Part shown: piece by piece, positions 19,013 through 28,297 of the stretch
Layout: each line of letters starts with the position of its first letter
How positions within the stretch are numbered: position 1 is the first letter of the stretch
Assembly (NCBI RefSeq): GCF_007747995.1
Contig: NZ_CP036276.1
Span: 4,393,001-4,457,000, forward strand
DNA length: 64,000 bases
From: Symmachiella dynata
Lineage (GTDB): Bacteria > Planctomycetota > Planctomycetia > Planctomycetales > Planctomycetaceae
Reading direction: 5' to 3'
Program-made: the position numbers and the translations under genes
Notes under the pieces: generated by a model
What the model saw: only the letters and a program-made list of their open reading frames with translations
Databases searched by the model: none
Told to the model about the DNA's origin: nothing

Positions 19013-19016
19013 GGAG
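19013..19016 (+). promoter_or_regulatory. Ribosome binding site deciding a GTG start
   Basis: GGAG eight bases before the GTG at 19025. The open frame continues 105 bases further upstream, but that part is not family-like, so this site fixes the start of the dioxygenase-like gene. Confidence 0.55.
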
Positions 19017-19024
19017 CCGAAATC

Positions 19025-19789
19025 GTGACAGCGCCCACCACGAGCAGAATCACCGACGCCCACCGGCAGCAATATCTAGACGAAGGTTACTTCATCCTCG
19101 AAAATGTGATTCCCGCAGACCACCTGGAAATTCTCCGCGACTCCTGCGACCACTTGATCGGACTGATGCACGAGGAGATGGACCGGCTCGGTACCGATCA
19201 CATTCATATCAGCCATCGCGGCAAACGGTATCACATTGCCAAACAATACGACCAACCGCCGCAGTTGTCGGAATACGTCTTCAGTGACCTGATGGCTGAT
19301 GTCTGCCGAGCGACGATTGGTGAGACCGCCTATTTGTTTTACGACCAATACGTCGTCAAAGCGGCGGAGCAAGGGATTAAGTTTTCCTGGCACCAGGACG
19401 GCGGGTATCTCGGTTTTCCGCACCAGCCTTACGTCACTGTCTGGGCGGCGGTCGACGACATGACGTTGGAGAATGGCACGGCCTATGTGATGCCCTATTC
19501 CACGGTCGGCATCCGCTCGCTGGTCGAACACATTCGCGATCCGGAAACGGGTGACAAGGTCGGCTACTTCGGCAAAGAACCGGGTATTCCCGCTGTCGTC
19601 CCCGCCGGAAGTTTAGCGGTCTTCAGCTCGCTGTCGTTTCATCGCAGCGGATCGAACACGACCGACCGTTTGCGCCGCGCCTATGTCACACAATATTCGC
19701 CCGAACCACTTTATCGCCCCGAAACCGAAGAACTGATGCACCTCGGCGTGCCGTTTTTAGAAAACGGCAATCGTTTGCGCCGCGGCTAA
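19025..19789 (+). CDS. Phytanoyl-CoA dioxygenase (PhyH) family protein
   Basis: A 254-residue Fe(II)/2-oxoglutarate dioxygenase-like protein. The iron ligands are seen as HQD in [13 protein letters not shown] and a distal His in [10 protein letters not shown]; the following Arg residues ([12 protein letters not shown]) would bind 2-oxoglutarate. The N-terminal [17 protein letters not shown] is the usual PhyH opening. Length is close to the family norm. The GTG start at 19025 is selected by its ribosome site. It lies 22 bases upstream of the TIM-barrel gene, so the two may be cotranscribed. Hydroxylation of a small organic substrate is expected, but which one is unknown. Confidence 0.85.
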   Translation: MTAPTTSRITDAHRQQYLDEGYFILENVIPADHLEILRDSCDHLIGLMHEEMDRLGTDHIHISHRGKRYHIAKQYDQPPQLSEYVFSDLMADVCRATIGETAYLFYDQYVVKAAEQGIKFSWHQDGGYLGFPHQPYVTVWAAVDDMTLENGTAYVMPYSTVGIRSLVEHIRDPETGDKVGYFGKEPGIPAVVPAGSLAVFSSLSFHRSGSNTTDRLRRAYVTQYSPEPLYRPETEELMHLGVPFLENGNRLRRG

Positions 19790-19811
19790 GCAAAAGCCCA
19801 AGGAACTCACC

Positions 19812-20738
19812 ATGACAACACATTCCAACGCGCTCACCCGCCGACAATTCAACAGCCTGCTCGGTCTCTCCGCCGCCGGACTAGCCTGCGCCCCGCTGGC
19901 AAACGCCGCCGAAAAAACGCTCAAGTTGCGGTACATCGTTGGGTCCTCAATGTATGGCTATACGAAACTGGCAGAGATCCTGCCCGAGGTCCGCAAGACA
20001 GGCGCCACGGCAATCGACATTTGGCCCAAGCGGCACGGCGACCAGCGCGAACAACTTGATGAATTGGGCGAAGAGAAATTCGTGGAATTGCTCAAACAAA
20101 ACGATGTGACTTTGGGCTGCATTACCCAATACCCACTCGGCCCGTTCGGCTTGCAGGACGAAATGCGACTCGCGTCGCGACTCGGTTGCCCGACGATGGT
20201 CACTGGCGGCAGCGGCCCGAAGGATCTCAAGGGAAGTGAACTTAAGGCAGCGGTTGGTGCGTTCGTGGAAAAAATGAAACCACATCTCGCCGTGGCCGAG
20301 GAAACCGGCGTCACGATCGCGATTGAGAATCACGCCAACAACCTCATCGACTCTCCCGATTCGTTGAAATGGCTGATTGAATTGCGTCCGAGCAAACATC
20401 TGGCGGTCGCGTTGGCCCCCTACCATCTGCCACAAGATGAAAAGCTGCTGGCCGATTTGATCCGCACACTGGGCAACGGCATCGCTATGTTTTATGCCTG
20501 GGAGCACGGCATGGGCTGCATGACGAAACTGCCTAAAGAACAAGAGTTGATGCAAATGCCGGGGCGAGGCCCACTCGACTTCGCCCCATTGATGGCAGCC
20601 CTCAAATCGATCGACTATCAAGGTTGGACAGAAATCTTCATGCACCCCGTCCCGCGTGGAATTCCGATCTTAGAAACCACCACCGAAGTGACCGCCGAAA
20701 TCAACCGCGCACGGGATTATCTGGCGAAGTTGCTGTAA
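19812..20738 (+). CDS. Tat-exported sugar phosphate isomerase/epimerase-like TIM barrel
   Basis: A 308-residue protein with a Tat signal (TRRQFNSLLGLSAAGLACAPLANAA) and a xylose-isomerase-like AP-endonuclease-2 TIM barrel. Seen strands include IDIWPKRHGD, VTIAIENHANN (a metal-binding Glu/His region) and GWTEIFMHP near the end. The family covers inosose dehydratases, hydroxypyruvate isomerases and sugar epimerases; the Tat signal is common for planctomycete members. It follows the PhyH-like gene and precedes a strong terminator, so these two genes probably form one transcript. Confidence 0.82.
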   Translation: MTTHSNALTRRQFNSLLGLSAAGLACAPLANAAEKTLKLRYIVGSSMYGYTKLAEILPEVRKTGATAIDIWPKRHGDQREQLDELGEEKFVELLKQNDVTLGCITQYPLGPFGLQDEMRLASRLGCPTMVTGGSGPKDLKGSELKAAVGAFVEKMKPHLAVAEETGVTIAIENHANNLIDSPDSLKWLIELRPSKHLAVALAPYHLPQDEKLLADLIRTLGNGIAMFYAWEHGMGCMTKLPKEQELMQMPGRGPLDFAPLMAALKSIDYQGWTEIFMHPVPRGIPILETTTEVTAEINRARDYLAKLL

Positions 20739-20760
20739 CAACCACGTGGAACAAGGGGGC

Positions 20761-20833
<73 letters not shown>

Positions 20834-20924
20834 GACCAGCAAGATCCACAAGCGGCTCGTCGAGCGCTACACCCTCCCGGATTAGCCAATCATTCTCTCT
20901 AAAGTTGTGACGGCGGAATTGGAT

Positions 20925-23345
20925 ATGCGAAATTCACGGACCGTTTTCGTTGCGATAACGGCGTTCGTTCTCACGACTGCGACAGCATACTGCCATGCTG
21001 CGGAGACGGACGGACCGGCGCCGCCATTCGTTGCGGGGTTTGATCGCTTTGCGCGGCACGGTGACATCACCCCGCTGACCGCCAGCCAGCTTTTGTTCAG
21101 CGAACTCAGCTGCACCGCTTGCCATGCTGCGACAGACAACCATCTACAGCCAAAACGCGGCCCTCGGCTCAACGGCATCGCGGATCGCATTGATCCGGAT
21201 TGGATCAAACAATTCCTCGCCGCTCCCCAGACGGTCAAACCGGGAACGACGATGCCCGATGTCTTGGCGGGACTCAATCAAGCGGACAAACAACAGGCGA
21301 TCGCCGCACTGTCCGCCTATCTCGCGACGCAACATCAAGCGTTTCCGGAAATCAAAGCCGGAGGCGGCAATCCGGTTCCGCACGAGTTTTGGAATAAGGG
21401 AAACGCGCAGCGCGGCAAACAGTTGTATCACCAGGTGGGTTGCGTTGCCTGCCACCAACCCGATGCGGATTATGAAGTCGCCGAAATCAAACCTTCGGCC
21501 ATCGATGAAATACTGGACCAACTCGATCCCGAAGAACTGGCCGAACTCGGCTTAGCGTCCGCCGCACGCCGCGTGGAATCCGTTCCGCACGGTGACTTGC
21601 CGGCGAAGTATACGCCGAAATCTTTGGCGTTCTTCCTGCTCAACCCCGAAGCCGTTCGCCCGAGCGGTCGCATGCCCAGCCTGAAACTACAGGCCGTCGA
21701 AGCGGCTGACATTGCCGCGTACCTTCTAAAGGATCAAGACAGACTCGATCCGCCAACACCGCCTGTGGAGGATCCGCAGTTGATCGCCGAGGGGCGTCGA
21801 TTGTTTCGCGAATTGCGCTGCGTGAATTGCCATGACACAAACGACAAAGCCGACCGCAATCCCGCCAAACCGCTGGCGAAGCTCGATCGTAGTGCCGACC
21901 ACTCCTGTTTCGTCGCGCCAAGGAACGGAGTCCCTCATTATTACCTCGACCCTCCGCAGGCGGCCACCATCCACGAGGTCCTCGCGACTGGAAAAACCGC
22001 AGCCACCGACCCGTTGCAGTTGGCGATGCTACAACTGAATTGCTACGCCTGCCACGATCGCAACGAACAAGGAGGAGTCGGTCGGTTTCGCAAACCCTAT
22101 TTCGAAACCGTGGGACATGTCGATCTGGGAGACGAAGGCCGTCTGCCGCCGCCATTGACGGGCGTCGGCCGCAAATTGCGTCAAGACTGGATGAAGAAAG
22201 TTCTCAACGGCAATGGCGACGTACGGTCGCACATGCACATTCGCATGCCGAAGTTTCCGGCGGCAGCTGTGAAATCGCTCCCGGCACAGTTCGCCCGCGC
22301 TGACAAAGCAAAACCGTCATCAGAAAAAGAGGTTTTCGGTCCGCCACAAGACCTCGCTGAGGCGGGCCGCCGTTTGATGGATATCGGTTGCGTGCAATGC
22401 CATCAATTTCGTGGTGAAACCTTGCCGGGAACAGTCGGCACCGACTTGGCGGGGATCACCACGCGTGTCGATCCTCAGTGGTTTTACGAATTCTTATTGA
22501 ATCCCGGCGAGTTGAAAAACCGCACGCGGATGCCGACCTTTTTCCCCGGCGGCACCAGCCAAGACAAAGAGCTACTGGGCGGCGATCCCAAACGTCAAAT
22601 TGCAGCGATGTGGACTTACTTAAAAGGCCTAGACAAACTCCCGCTCCCAGAGAAAATCGTCCAAGCCCGCTCAGAGAGTTTTGAGCTCATCCCCCGCGAC
22701 CGGCCGATTGTGTTGCGGACATTTATGGACGAAGCCGGCACGCATGCAATTGCCGTCGGCTTTCCCGAACAGGTCCATTTTGCGTTCGACGCGGAGTCTG
22801 TCCGCCTCGCGCATGCTTGGCGGGGTGGGTTCTTGGATGCGTTGGGCACCTGGTTCATCCGCTTCGCTCCCCCCGCCCATCCGCTGGGGGATGCCTCCAT
22901 GAATCTACCGGCAGGCGTGCCGCTGGCGATTCTCAAAACCGAAAAACAACCCTGGCCGACTGGCGCAGCAGACGACAACCGGTATCGATTTGGCGGATAC
23001 AAATTAGACAACGATGGCATCCCGACGTTCCTCTACCGCTATGGGCCGTTCGAGATTCAAGACCGCATTGTACCAAGTGACAATCAAGGTTTGCGGCGGC
23101 AATTGACGATCGTGAATCGCCATCCTGACAAATCGGCCCCACCGGTTTGGTTTCGTGCCAACCTCGGAAATACGCTCAAACAAGAAGGACCGTTGGCCTA
23201 CAAAAACGATCATGGTCTGACGGTGACGATGCCAAAAGAACTGGCCGCCCGGGGCCAAATTCGCACATCCGACAAGTTCTCCGAATGGATCGTTCCCATT
23301 GATGTCGTCAAGAAAACGACGATCGAGGTGCAATACGCATGGTAG
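20925..23345 (+). CDS. Exported five-haem c-type cytochrome
   Basis: An 806-residue periplasmic protein with a signal peptide (hydrophobic stretch TVFVAITAFVLTTATAYC). Five CxxCH haem-binding motifs are present: CTACH at residue 63, CVACH at 173, CVNCH at 299, CYACH at 373 and CVQCH at 489. Met-containing segments after them (TTMPDV, GRMPSL, IRMPKF, TRMPTFF) look like distal haem ligands, so the protein is a string of cytochrome c domains followed by a roughly 220-residue beta-rich C-terminal domain without haem motifs. The ATG at 20925 is preferred to the GTG at 20907 because of the signal peptide. The stop overlaps the next gene start by seven bases, so it should pass electrons from the dehydrogenase encoded downstream; this pairing is inference. 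Confidence 0.87.
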   Translation: MRNSRTVFVAITAFVLTTATAYCHAAETDGPAPPFVAGFDRFARHGDITPLTASQLLFSELSCTACHAATDNHLQPKRGPRLNGIADRIDPDWIKQFLAAPQTVKPGTTMPDVLAGLNQADKQQAIAALSAYLATQHQAFPEIKAGGGNPVPHEFWNKGNAQRGKQLYHQVGCVACHQPDADYEVAEIKPSAIDEILDQLDPEELAELGLASAARRVESVPHGDLPAKYTPKSLAFFLLNPEAVRPSGRMPSLKLQAVEAADIAAYLLKDQDRLDPPTPPVEDPQLIAEGRRLFRELRCVNCHDTNDKADRNPAKPLAKLDRSADHSCFVAPRNGVPHYYLDPPQAATIHEVLATGKTAATDPLQLAMLQLNCYACHDRNEQGGVGRFRKPYFETVGHVDLGDEGRLPPPLTGVGRKLRQDWMKKVLNGNGDVRSHMHIRMPKFPAAAVKSLPAQFARADKAKPSSEKEVFGPPQDLAEAGRRLMDIGCVQCHQFRGETLPGTVGTDLAGITTRVDPQWFYEFLLNPGELKNRTRMPTFFPGGTSQDKELLGGDPKRQIAAMWTYLKGLDKLPLPEKIVQARSESFELIPRDRPIVLRTFMDEAGTHAIAVGFPEQVHFAFDAESVRLAHAWRGGFLDALGTWFIRFAPPAHPLGDASMNLPAGVPLAILKTEKQPWPTGAADDNRYRFGGYKLDNDGIPTFLYRYGPFEIQDRIVPSDNQGLRRQLTIVNRHPDKSAPPVWFRANLGNTLKQEGPLAYKNDHGLTVTMPKELAARGQIRTSDKFSEWIVPIDVVKKTTIEVQYAW

Positions 23346-24895
23346 TTCGACTTCTGCTATTTTTGTTCGCCGTTTCGTGCACGTGCCTTCTCAATGTCGC
23401 GCGCGCGGCTGACGAGAATGACTTTTATCGATTGGAAACCATTGTCGCTTCGCCGGCAGCGACGGAATCGCGATCCAAGACATGGCGTCCGGCGCCTGAC
23501 GGTTTGGCGATGGAGGTGAGCGGCATCGCCGTCCTAGACGACAAACGAGTCGCTGTCGCTATACGTAAAGGAGAAGTCTGGATTCTCGGCGGCGTGTATG
23601 ACGATCCTCCCGAAAACGTCACCTACAAACGATTTGCCTCCGCCCTGCACGAACCTTTGGGGCTGCTCAAGCTGGGGGATTCGTTGTATACGACGCAGCG
23701 TAGCGAGCTGACTCGACTGCGCGACAGCGATGGCGACGAGGTGGCCGATGAGTATCTGACAGTTGCTAAAGGCTGGGGCGTCACCGGGCATTATCATGAG
23801 TACGCCTACGGCCCCAAACTCGACGGCGACGGCAATCTGTGGGTCACGCTCAATATCGGATTGGGGCTCAAGGGAAAACAGCTGCAGCGTACTGTGCACG
23901 AACCAACCCTCAACCTGCGACAGGGACGTTGGCGCGGTTGGGGCATGAAAATCGGCAGCGATGGCGAATTGATCCCCATCTGCGCCGGCATGCGCTCCCC
24001 CAGTGGACTGGGTGCCAATGCCGAGGGCGACATGTTCTACACCGACCAGCAGGGGAATTGGGTCGCCACGAATTCACTGCACCATATGCGTGAGGGGGTC
24101 TTTTTCCATCATGCCGAAGCGCTCGCCTCAATGAATCTCCCCGGCTCGCCGATCAGCGGGATCGAGAAAATCCCCAACGGCGTCCCTTTTCCCGAAGCGG
24201 TCCGACTGCTGCCGCAACTGCAACCGCCGGCGGTTTGGTTTCCTTACAAAAAGGCGGGACAATCGACGACCGACATCATGCTCGATGATAGCGACGGCAA
24301 GTTTGGGCCATTCGCGGGCCAACTCTTTATCGGCGAATTCACCCAAGCCGCCATGACCCGCGTGTTTCTCGAAAAAGTCGACGGCGAATATCAAGGCGCC
24401 TGTTTCCCCTTTCGTTACGGATTCGCCTCGGCCGTCTTACGAATGGCGCAAGGCACCGATGGCAGCATGTTCGTCGGTTTAACCAATCGCGGTTGGAGCA
24501 GTTTGGGAACCGCATCGTACGGGCTGCAGCGATTGATTTGGACCGGCCATACACCCTTCGAGATCAAAGAAATGCGTGCCCGTCCCGATGGGTTTGAATT
24601 ACTGTTCACCAAACCGGTCGACCGAGAAACCGCCGCCAACGTCGCGTCTTACGCCCTCAAGAGCTACACCTATCTGTATCACTCCACTTATGGCAGCGAC
24701 GAGATTCAAAACAAGAACCTGACAATCCCCGCAGCGACCGTTTCAGACGACGGCTTACGGGTGCATCTGCAGGTCGACGGTTTACGGGAACTGTTTGTCC
24801 ACGAACTCACCGCCAAAGGCATCCGCAGCGCCGATGGCAAACCGTTATTGCACCCCGAAGCCTACTACACCCTCAACCGCATCCCCAAAAAATAA
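23339..24895 (+). CDS. Exported propeller-type dehydrogenase-like protein (PVC dehydrogenase/sorbosone-like)
   Basis: A 518-residue exported protein (signal peptide VVRLLLFLFAVSCTCLLNVARAA). The sequence shows blade-like repeats with motifs such as LDDKRVAVAIRKGEVWILGG, LHEPLGLL, YAYGPKLDGDGNLWVTLNIGLG, MRSPSGLGANAEGDMFYTDQQGNW and ASAVLRMAQGTDGSMFVGLTNRGW, as in glucose/sorbosone-dehydrogenase-like six-bladed propellers. It resembles the so-called membrane-bound dehydrogenase domain proteins of Planctomycetes and Verrucomicrobia. The start overlaps the cytochrome gene by seven bases, implying translational coupling and a shared electron-transfer role. It has no haem motif of its own. Substrate unknown. 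Confidence 0.78.
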   Translation: MVVRLLLFLFAVSCTCLLNVARAADENDFYRLETIVASPAATESRSKTWRPAPDGLAMEVSGIAVLDDKRVAVAIRKGEVWILGGVYDDPPENVTYKRFASALHEPLGLLKLGDSLYTTQRSELTRLRDSDGDEVADEYLTVAKGWGVTGHYHEYAYGPKLDGDGNLWVTLNIGLGLKGKQLQRTVHEPTLNLRQGRWRGWGMKIGSDGELIPICAGMRSPSGLGANAEGDMFYTDQQGNWVATNSLHHMREGVFFHHAEALASMNLPGSPISGIEKIPNGVPFPEAVRLLPQLQPPAVWFPYKKAGQSTTDIMLDDSDGKFGPFAGQLFIGEFTQAAMTRVFLEKVDGEYQGACFPFRYGFASAVLRMAQGTDGSMFVGLTNRGWSSLGTASYGLQRLIWTGHTPFEIKEMRARPDGFELLFTKPVDRETAANVASYALKSYTYLYHSTYGSDEIQNKNLTIPAATVSDDGLRVHLQVDGLRELFVHELTAKGIRSADGKPLLHPEAYYTLNRIPKK

Positions 24896-24944
24896 TCCCC
24901 GGGAAAGCGAGGCTCCCTTTGGAGTGACATTGAGTTTTGGCGGT

Positions 24945-25724
24945 CTAGGTGGCGGGGTACTTTAGCTCCGGCAAGCGGACGATGTGGGTATGCATTGCGT
25001 CGCCGTCGAGTTCAATCACGCGGAAGCCCGGGGGCAAGTGGTCGAATTCTAACTCTTCGGTGTGGGGCGAAAACTGAATCGCCGTCGCCGGTGTGGTGTG
25101 TACGGGGATCGCGCTCAACATCCCGCTGAATTCTTGGTGAACATGCCCGCAAAAGATTCCGCGAACCTGCGGTGCGGCATGCAGTACCTCCGCCAATTCG
25201 TTTGCGTTGCGAAGCATGATCCGGTCCAGCCAGACGCTCGCTACGGAAATCGGCGGATGGTGCATGAACAACAGCGTTGGCTGGTCGGCGTGCTGAGATA
25301 ATTCATCGGCCAGCCAGGCAATTTGTTCGCCGGACAATTCACCATGCACCGCTCCGGCAACATGCGAATCCAAACCAATCATCCGCCACCCAGCTACGTC
25401 GCACGCAAAGGTCACGGGACCGGATGAACCGGCGATTCTCTCAGGAAGAACTTCTCGCATTAGGTCCGAATCGTCATGGTTGCCGGGAATCATCACGCAC
25501 CGCGGCAACAGATCTGCAAACAATTCACGAGTCTGCTGATAGGCTTCCACATCGCCATAGGCGGCAATATCGCCGGTGAAAACAAACAGATCCGCCGCCG
25601 AATAATTCGTGCGTACCAGGGTTAATAAATCCATCAGACAGTCAGCGGTCGGGACACCCCGTAATTCATCGGCACGATTCTTTAATAGATGAAAATCGGA
25701 AAGTTGCAGAATCTGTGTGGTCAT
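24945..25724 (-). CDS. Metallophosphoesterase (Icc/CpdA-like class III phosphodiesterase)
   Basis: A 259-residue calcineurin-like phosphoesterase. The five metal-binding blocks are visible in order: LSDFH (DxH), FTGDIAAYG (GD), IPGNHDD (GNHD), FMHHPP (H) and CGHVHQ (GHxH). This set is typical of the class III cyclic-nucleotide phosphodiesterases related to CpdA/Icc and Rv0805, so hydrolysis of cAMP or another phosphodiester is the likely activity. The ATG at 25724 (MTTQILQLSDFH) is preferred to the longer frame from 25802, whose extra 26 residues are basic and not family-like. Convergent with the propeller dehydrogenase gene and divergent from the CoA-transferase gene. Confidence 0.85.
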   Translation of the reverse strand: MTTQILQLSDFHLLKNRADELRGVPTADCLMDLLTLVRTNYSAADLFVFTGDIAAYGDVEAYQQTRELFADLLPRCVMIPGNHDDSDLMREVLPERIAGSSGPVTFACDVAGWRMIGLDSHVAGAVHGELSGEQIAWLADELSQHADQPTLLFMHHPPISVASVWLDRIMLRNANELAEVLHAAPQVRGIFCGHVHQEFSGMLSAIPVHTTPATAIQFSPHTEELEFDHLPPGFRVIELDGDAMHTHIVRLPELKYPAT

Positions 25725-25923
25725 TGCCGTTATCCCAAAGAGACGTCGTGATACCGATCTATTTGTAGTTCCAAGGATCTTGATCGACAAGCTTACCTTC
25801 ATCGCAATCGTAGTCGATGCTGGCTGCTAAACCGCTCTATTCGTGGATTCTTCACGCCGTATTCATTACGCTGCAGACTCACGGCGACATGGACACAATT
25901 GCGCAGCAGGCTGAATTATAGCG

Positions 25924-26934
25924 ATGACACCAACCGATCCCCTACCGCGCGGCAATGGGCCGCTCTTCCTGGATTGCGATCCCGATGCGGCGCGGGATGC
26001 GTTTGCGGAAAAATCGAAGCAACTGCAGTCCAAAGTCATGACCGTTCCCGAAGCCGTCCGGCAATTTGTCAACGATGGCGATTACCTGGCTGCAGGCGGA
26101 TTCGGCGGGGACCGCATTGCCACAGCCCTGTTGCACGAAATTGTGCGGCAGCAAAAACAGGGACTGGGACTGGCCGGGCATACGGCGACTCACGATTTTC
26201 AGATTCTGTGCGCAGGCAATCAAACCGGTCGCGGCCAATTGCTCAGTCGCGTCGATGCTGCCTACATCGTCGGGCTGGAAGCACGCGGACTCTCCCCCCA
26301 TGCGCGGCGAGTCGTCGAAAGCGGCGAGGTGCAGTTGTGCGAGTGGACCAATTACACGCTCGCCCTGCGATTCCAAGCGGCGGCAATGGGGCTGCCGTAT
26401 TTGCCCGCAAGAAGCATGCTGGGGACCGATACATTCCAGCAGAGCGCCGCTCAGACCGTCATCTGTCCCTTCACCGGAAAAAAACTCGCCGCCATCCCCG
26501 CCCTGTGGCCGGATGTCGCCGTGATCCACGTGCACGAGGCGGATTGTTATGGAAATTGCCGCATTCGCGGCACCTCGGTCACGGACTACCATCTCGCCCG
26601 CGCCGCCAAGAAATTGATCATCAGTTGCGAACGGCTGATCGACACAGAGGAGATTCGCCGCGACCCGACCGCCACGATGATCCCGTTTTATTGCGTCGAT
26701 GCGGTCTGCGAAGTCCCGTACGGTAGTTTTCCCGCCAATATGCCGTATGAATATTTTTCCGACGAAACGCATCTGTGCGAATGGTTGACCACCGAACGCG
26801 ATCCGGTGCAGTACAAAAAGTACCTGCATCATTATATTTTTGACGTCGCCGATTTCCACGAATACCTCTTGCGTTGCGGTGGTTTGCCCCGTCTGCAAGA
26901 GCTGAGGCGGCAAGAACTGTTTCCTGCGGATTGA
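25924..26934 (+). CDS. CoA-transferase alpha subunit (glutaconate/3-oxoacid type), unpaired
   Basis: A 336-residue type I CoA-transferase alpha subunit. Conserved segments are VRQFVNDGDYLAAGGFGGDRI (the GGFG loop), LGLAGHTATHDFQIL, LARSMLGTDTF-like PARSMLGTD, VAVIHVHEADCYGNCRIRG and AAKKLIISCERLIDTEEIR, as in glutaconate CoA-transferase subunit A. The catalytic Glu of this enzyme class is carried by the beta subunit, which normally lies next door, but the next gene is a glycosyltransferase. Either the beta subunit is elsewhere or this protein works differently. The start is the ATG at 25924. Confidence 0.8.
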   Translation: MTPTDPLPRGNGPLFLDCDPDAARDAFAEKSKQLQSKVMTVPEAVRQFVNDGDYLAAGGFGGDRIATALLHEIVRQQKQGLGLAGHTATHDFQILCAGNQTGRGQLLSRVDAAYIVGLEARGLSPHARRVVESGEVQLCEWTNYTLALRFQAAAMGLPYLPARSMLGTDTFQQSAAQTVICPFTGKKLAAIPALWPDVAVIHVHEADCYGNCRIRGTSVTDYHLARAAKKLIISCERLIDTEEIRRDPTATMIPFYCVDAVCEVPYGSFPANMPYEYFSDETHLCEWLTTERDPVQYKKYLHHYIFDVADFHEYLLRCGGLPRLQELRRQELFPAD

Positions 26935-27040
26935 GCCTGGCAAACCCTCTTGACGAGATTTCTCAAAACCACAAGAATCCCGTTGAATATTCCCCTGCAG
27001 CCGCTTTTTCCGACGACATTTCCCGACGAAACGGATCGCC

Positions 27041-28285
27041 ATGGATGGCCTGTTGATCGCCTATTGCAGCCTCGCCAGTGTCGGCCTACTGGTTTGCCTG
27101 CTGACGTTGATTCAAACGTGGGAGCACCGTCGTTATCACAGCAAACGGCTCGCGGCCACTGATGAACCGTTTGCGCATCCCCCCGTCATGCTGTTTGTGC
27201 CGTGCAAAGGGGTCGATCTGGACTTCGAGAGCAACCTGCAATCGTTGTTCACACAAGAGTATGCGAACTATCAACTTTGCTTCATCGCCGAATCGATCCA
27301 CGACCCCGCAGTGGCAGTGATTGAACAATTCCAAAAGCAGTTTCCCGCAGTCCCCTGCCGAATCGAAATCGCCGGGCTGGCCAACGATTGCGGGCAAAAG
27401 GTGCACAACCTGATCGTCGCGACAACGAACATTCCCGACAACATTGAAGTCTTGGCCTTTGCGGATTCCGATGCCTGTCCCGGCCCGCTGTGGTTGGCGA
27501 GAATGGTACGCCGCACCGCGAATAGCCGCACGGGTGTGGTCACCGGCTATCGTTGGTTTGTGCCTGTTCGACCGACTTGGAGCAACCACATCGTCGCCGC
27601 CATGAACAATCAACTCGCCGGCAACTTGGGCCTGCGACTGTTCAACCTCGTCTGGGGCGGATCGTGGGCCATGCGCAAAGAGGTCTTTGAGAGGCTGAAT
27701 TTTCCCCATGCGTGGCAAGGCTGCTTGAATGATGACTTACTCGTGACCCAGGCGGTCCGCAAAGCCGGGCTGAAGGTCGTCTACGAACCGCACTGCCTTG
27801 TCGCCTCGGCCGTCGATTTTGATTTCCCGGCGATGTTGGAATTTGCAAGGCGGCAATACTTCCAAGTCCGCATTTACACCCCCCGCTGGTGGTGGCTGGG
27901 GCTGGCTGCGGCGGGTTTGGTCAATGTTATGTATCTTGGCTCGGCAATCCTGGCCGTGACCTGGGCGATAACCGGTGGGCCGTTCTTGGTTCCGCTGGTC
28001 TGTGGAGCAATCTACTATGCGTGCTCGAGCATGCGAACGGCGCTCCGTCAGCGCACCATGCGGCCGTTTCTACAAATCCCCCCCGCTACGTTTCGCGAGG
28101 TCACACGTTTCGAAAGATTCGCCGCACCACTGACTGCGATCTTCCAATTGGTCGCCGTCGTCTCATCGGCCGGGGGACGCCGCATCGTCTGGCGGGGCAT
28201 CCGGTATTACGTCGCCGGCCCGCATGAGACTTGCATCGAATTCCGGCCTGAGCAGCAAATCAACGACCGAGCGAACGCCGCTTAA
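27041..28285 (+). CDS. Membrane glycosyltransferase family 2 (ceramide-glucosyltransferase-like)
   Basis: A 414-residue GT2/GT21-type transferase. An N-terminal helix (LLIAYCSLASVGLLVCLLTL) anchors it. The GT-A core shows VMLFVPCKGVDLDFESNLQSLFTQEY, the metal-binding FADSDA, GGSWAMRKEVF, the catalytic LNDDLLVTQAVRKAG and RRQYFQVRIY, equivalent to the (Q/R)xxRW product-binding site. Two or three hydrophobic helices follow (about 285-330 and 365-380). The arrangement suits glycosylation of a membrane lipid at the cytoplasmic face. The C-terminus is 12 bases from the convergent hydrolase gene. Donor and acceptor are unknown. Confidence 0.83.
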   Translation: MDGLLIAYCSLASVGLLVCLLTLIQTWEHRRYHSKRLAATDEPFAHPPVMLFVPCKGVDLDFESNLQSLFTQEYANYQLCFIAESIHDPAVAVIEQFQKQFPAVPCRIEIAGLANDCGQKVHNLIVATTNIPDNIEVLAFADSDACPGPLWLARMVRRTANSRTGVVTGYRWFVPVRPTWSNHIVAAMNNQLAGNLGLRLFNLVWGGSWAMRKEVFERLNFPHAWQGCLNDDLLVTQAVRKAGLKVVYEPHCLVASAVDFDFPAMLEFARRQYFQVRIYTPRWWWLGLAAAGLVNVMYLGSAILAVTWAITGGPFLVPLVCGAIYYACSSMRTALRQRTMRPFLQIPPATFREVTRFERFAAPLTAIFQLVAVVSSAGGRRIVWRGIRYYVAGPHETCIEFRPEQQINDRANAA

Positions 28286-28297
28286 TTGTTGCCGATA

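Noticed and set aside
24896-24944. Possible shared terminator between the propeller dehydrogenase and phosphoesterase genes
   Set aside because: Only a weak four-base GGGA/TCCC pairing and no T-run was found.
25942-27042. 366-codon open frame on the minus strand opposite the CoA-transferase gene
   Set aside because: It is an antisense shadow of a recognisable protein and its translation shows no domain or plausible composition.
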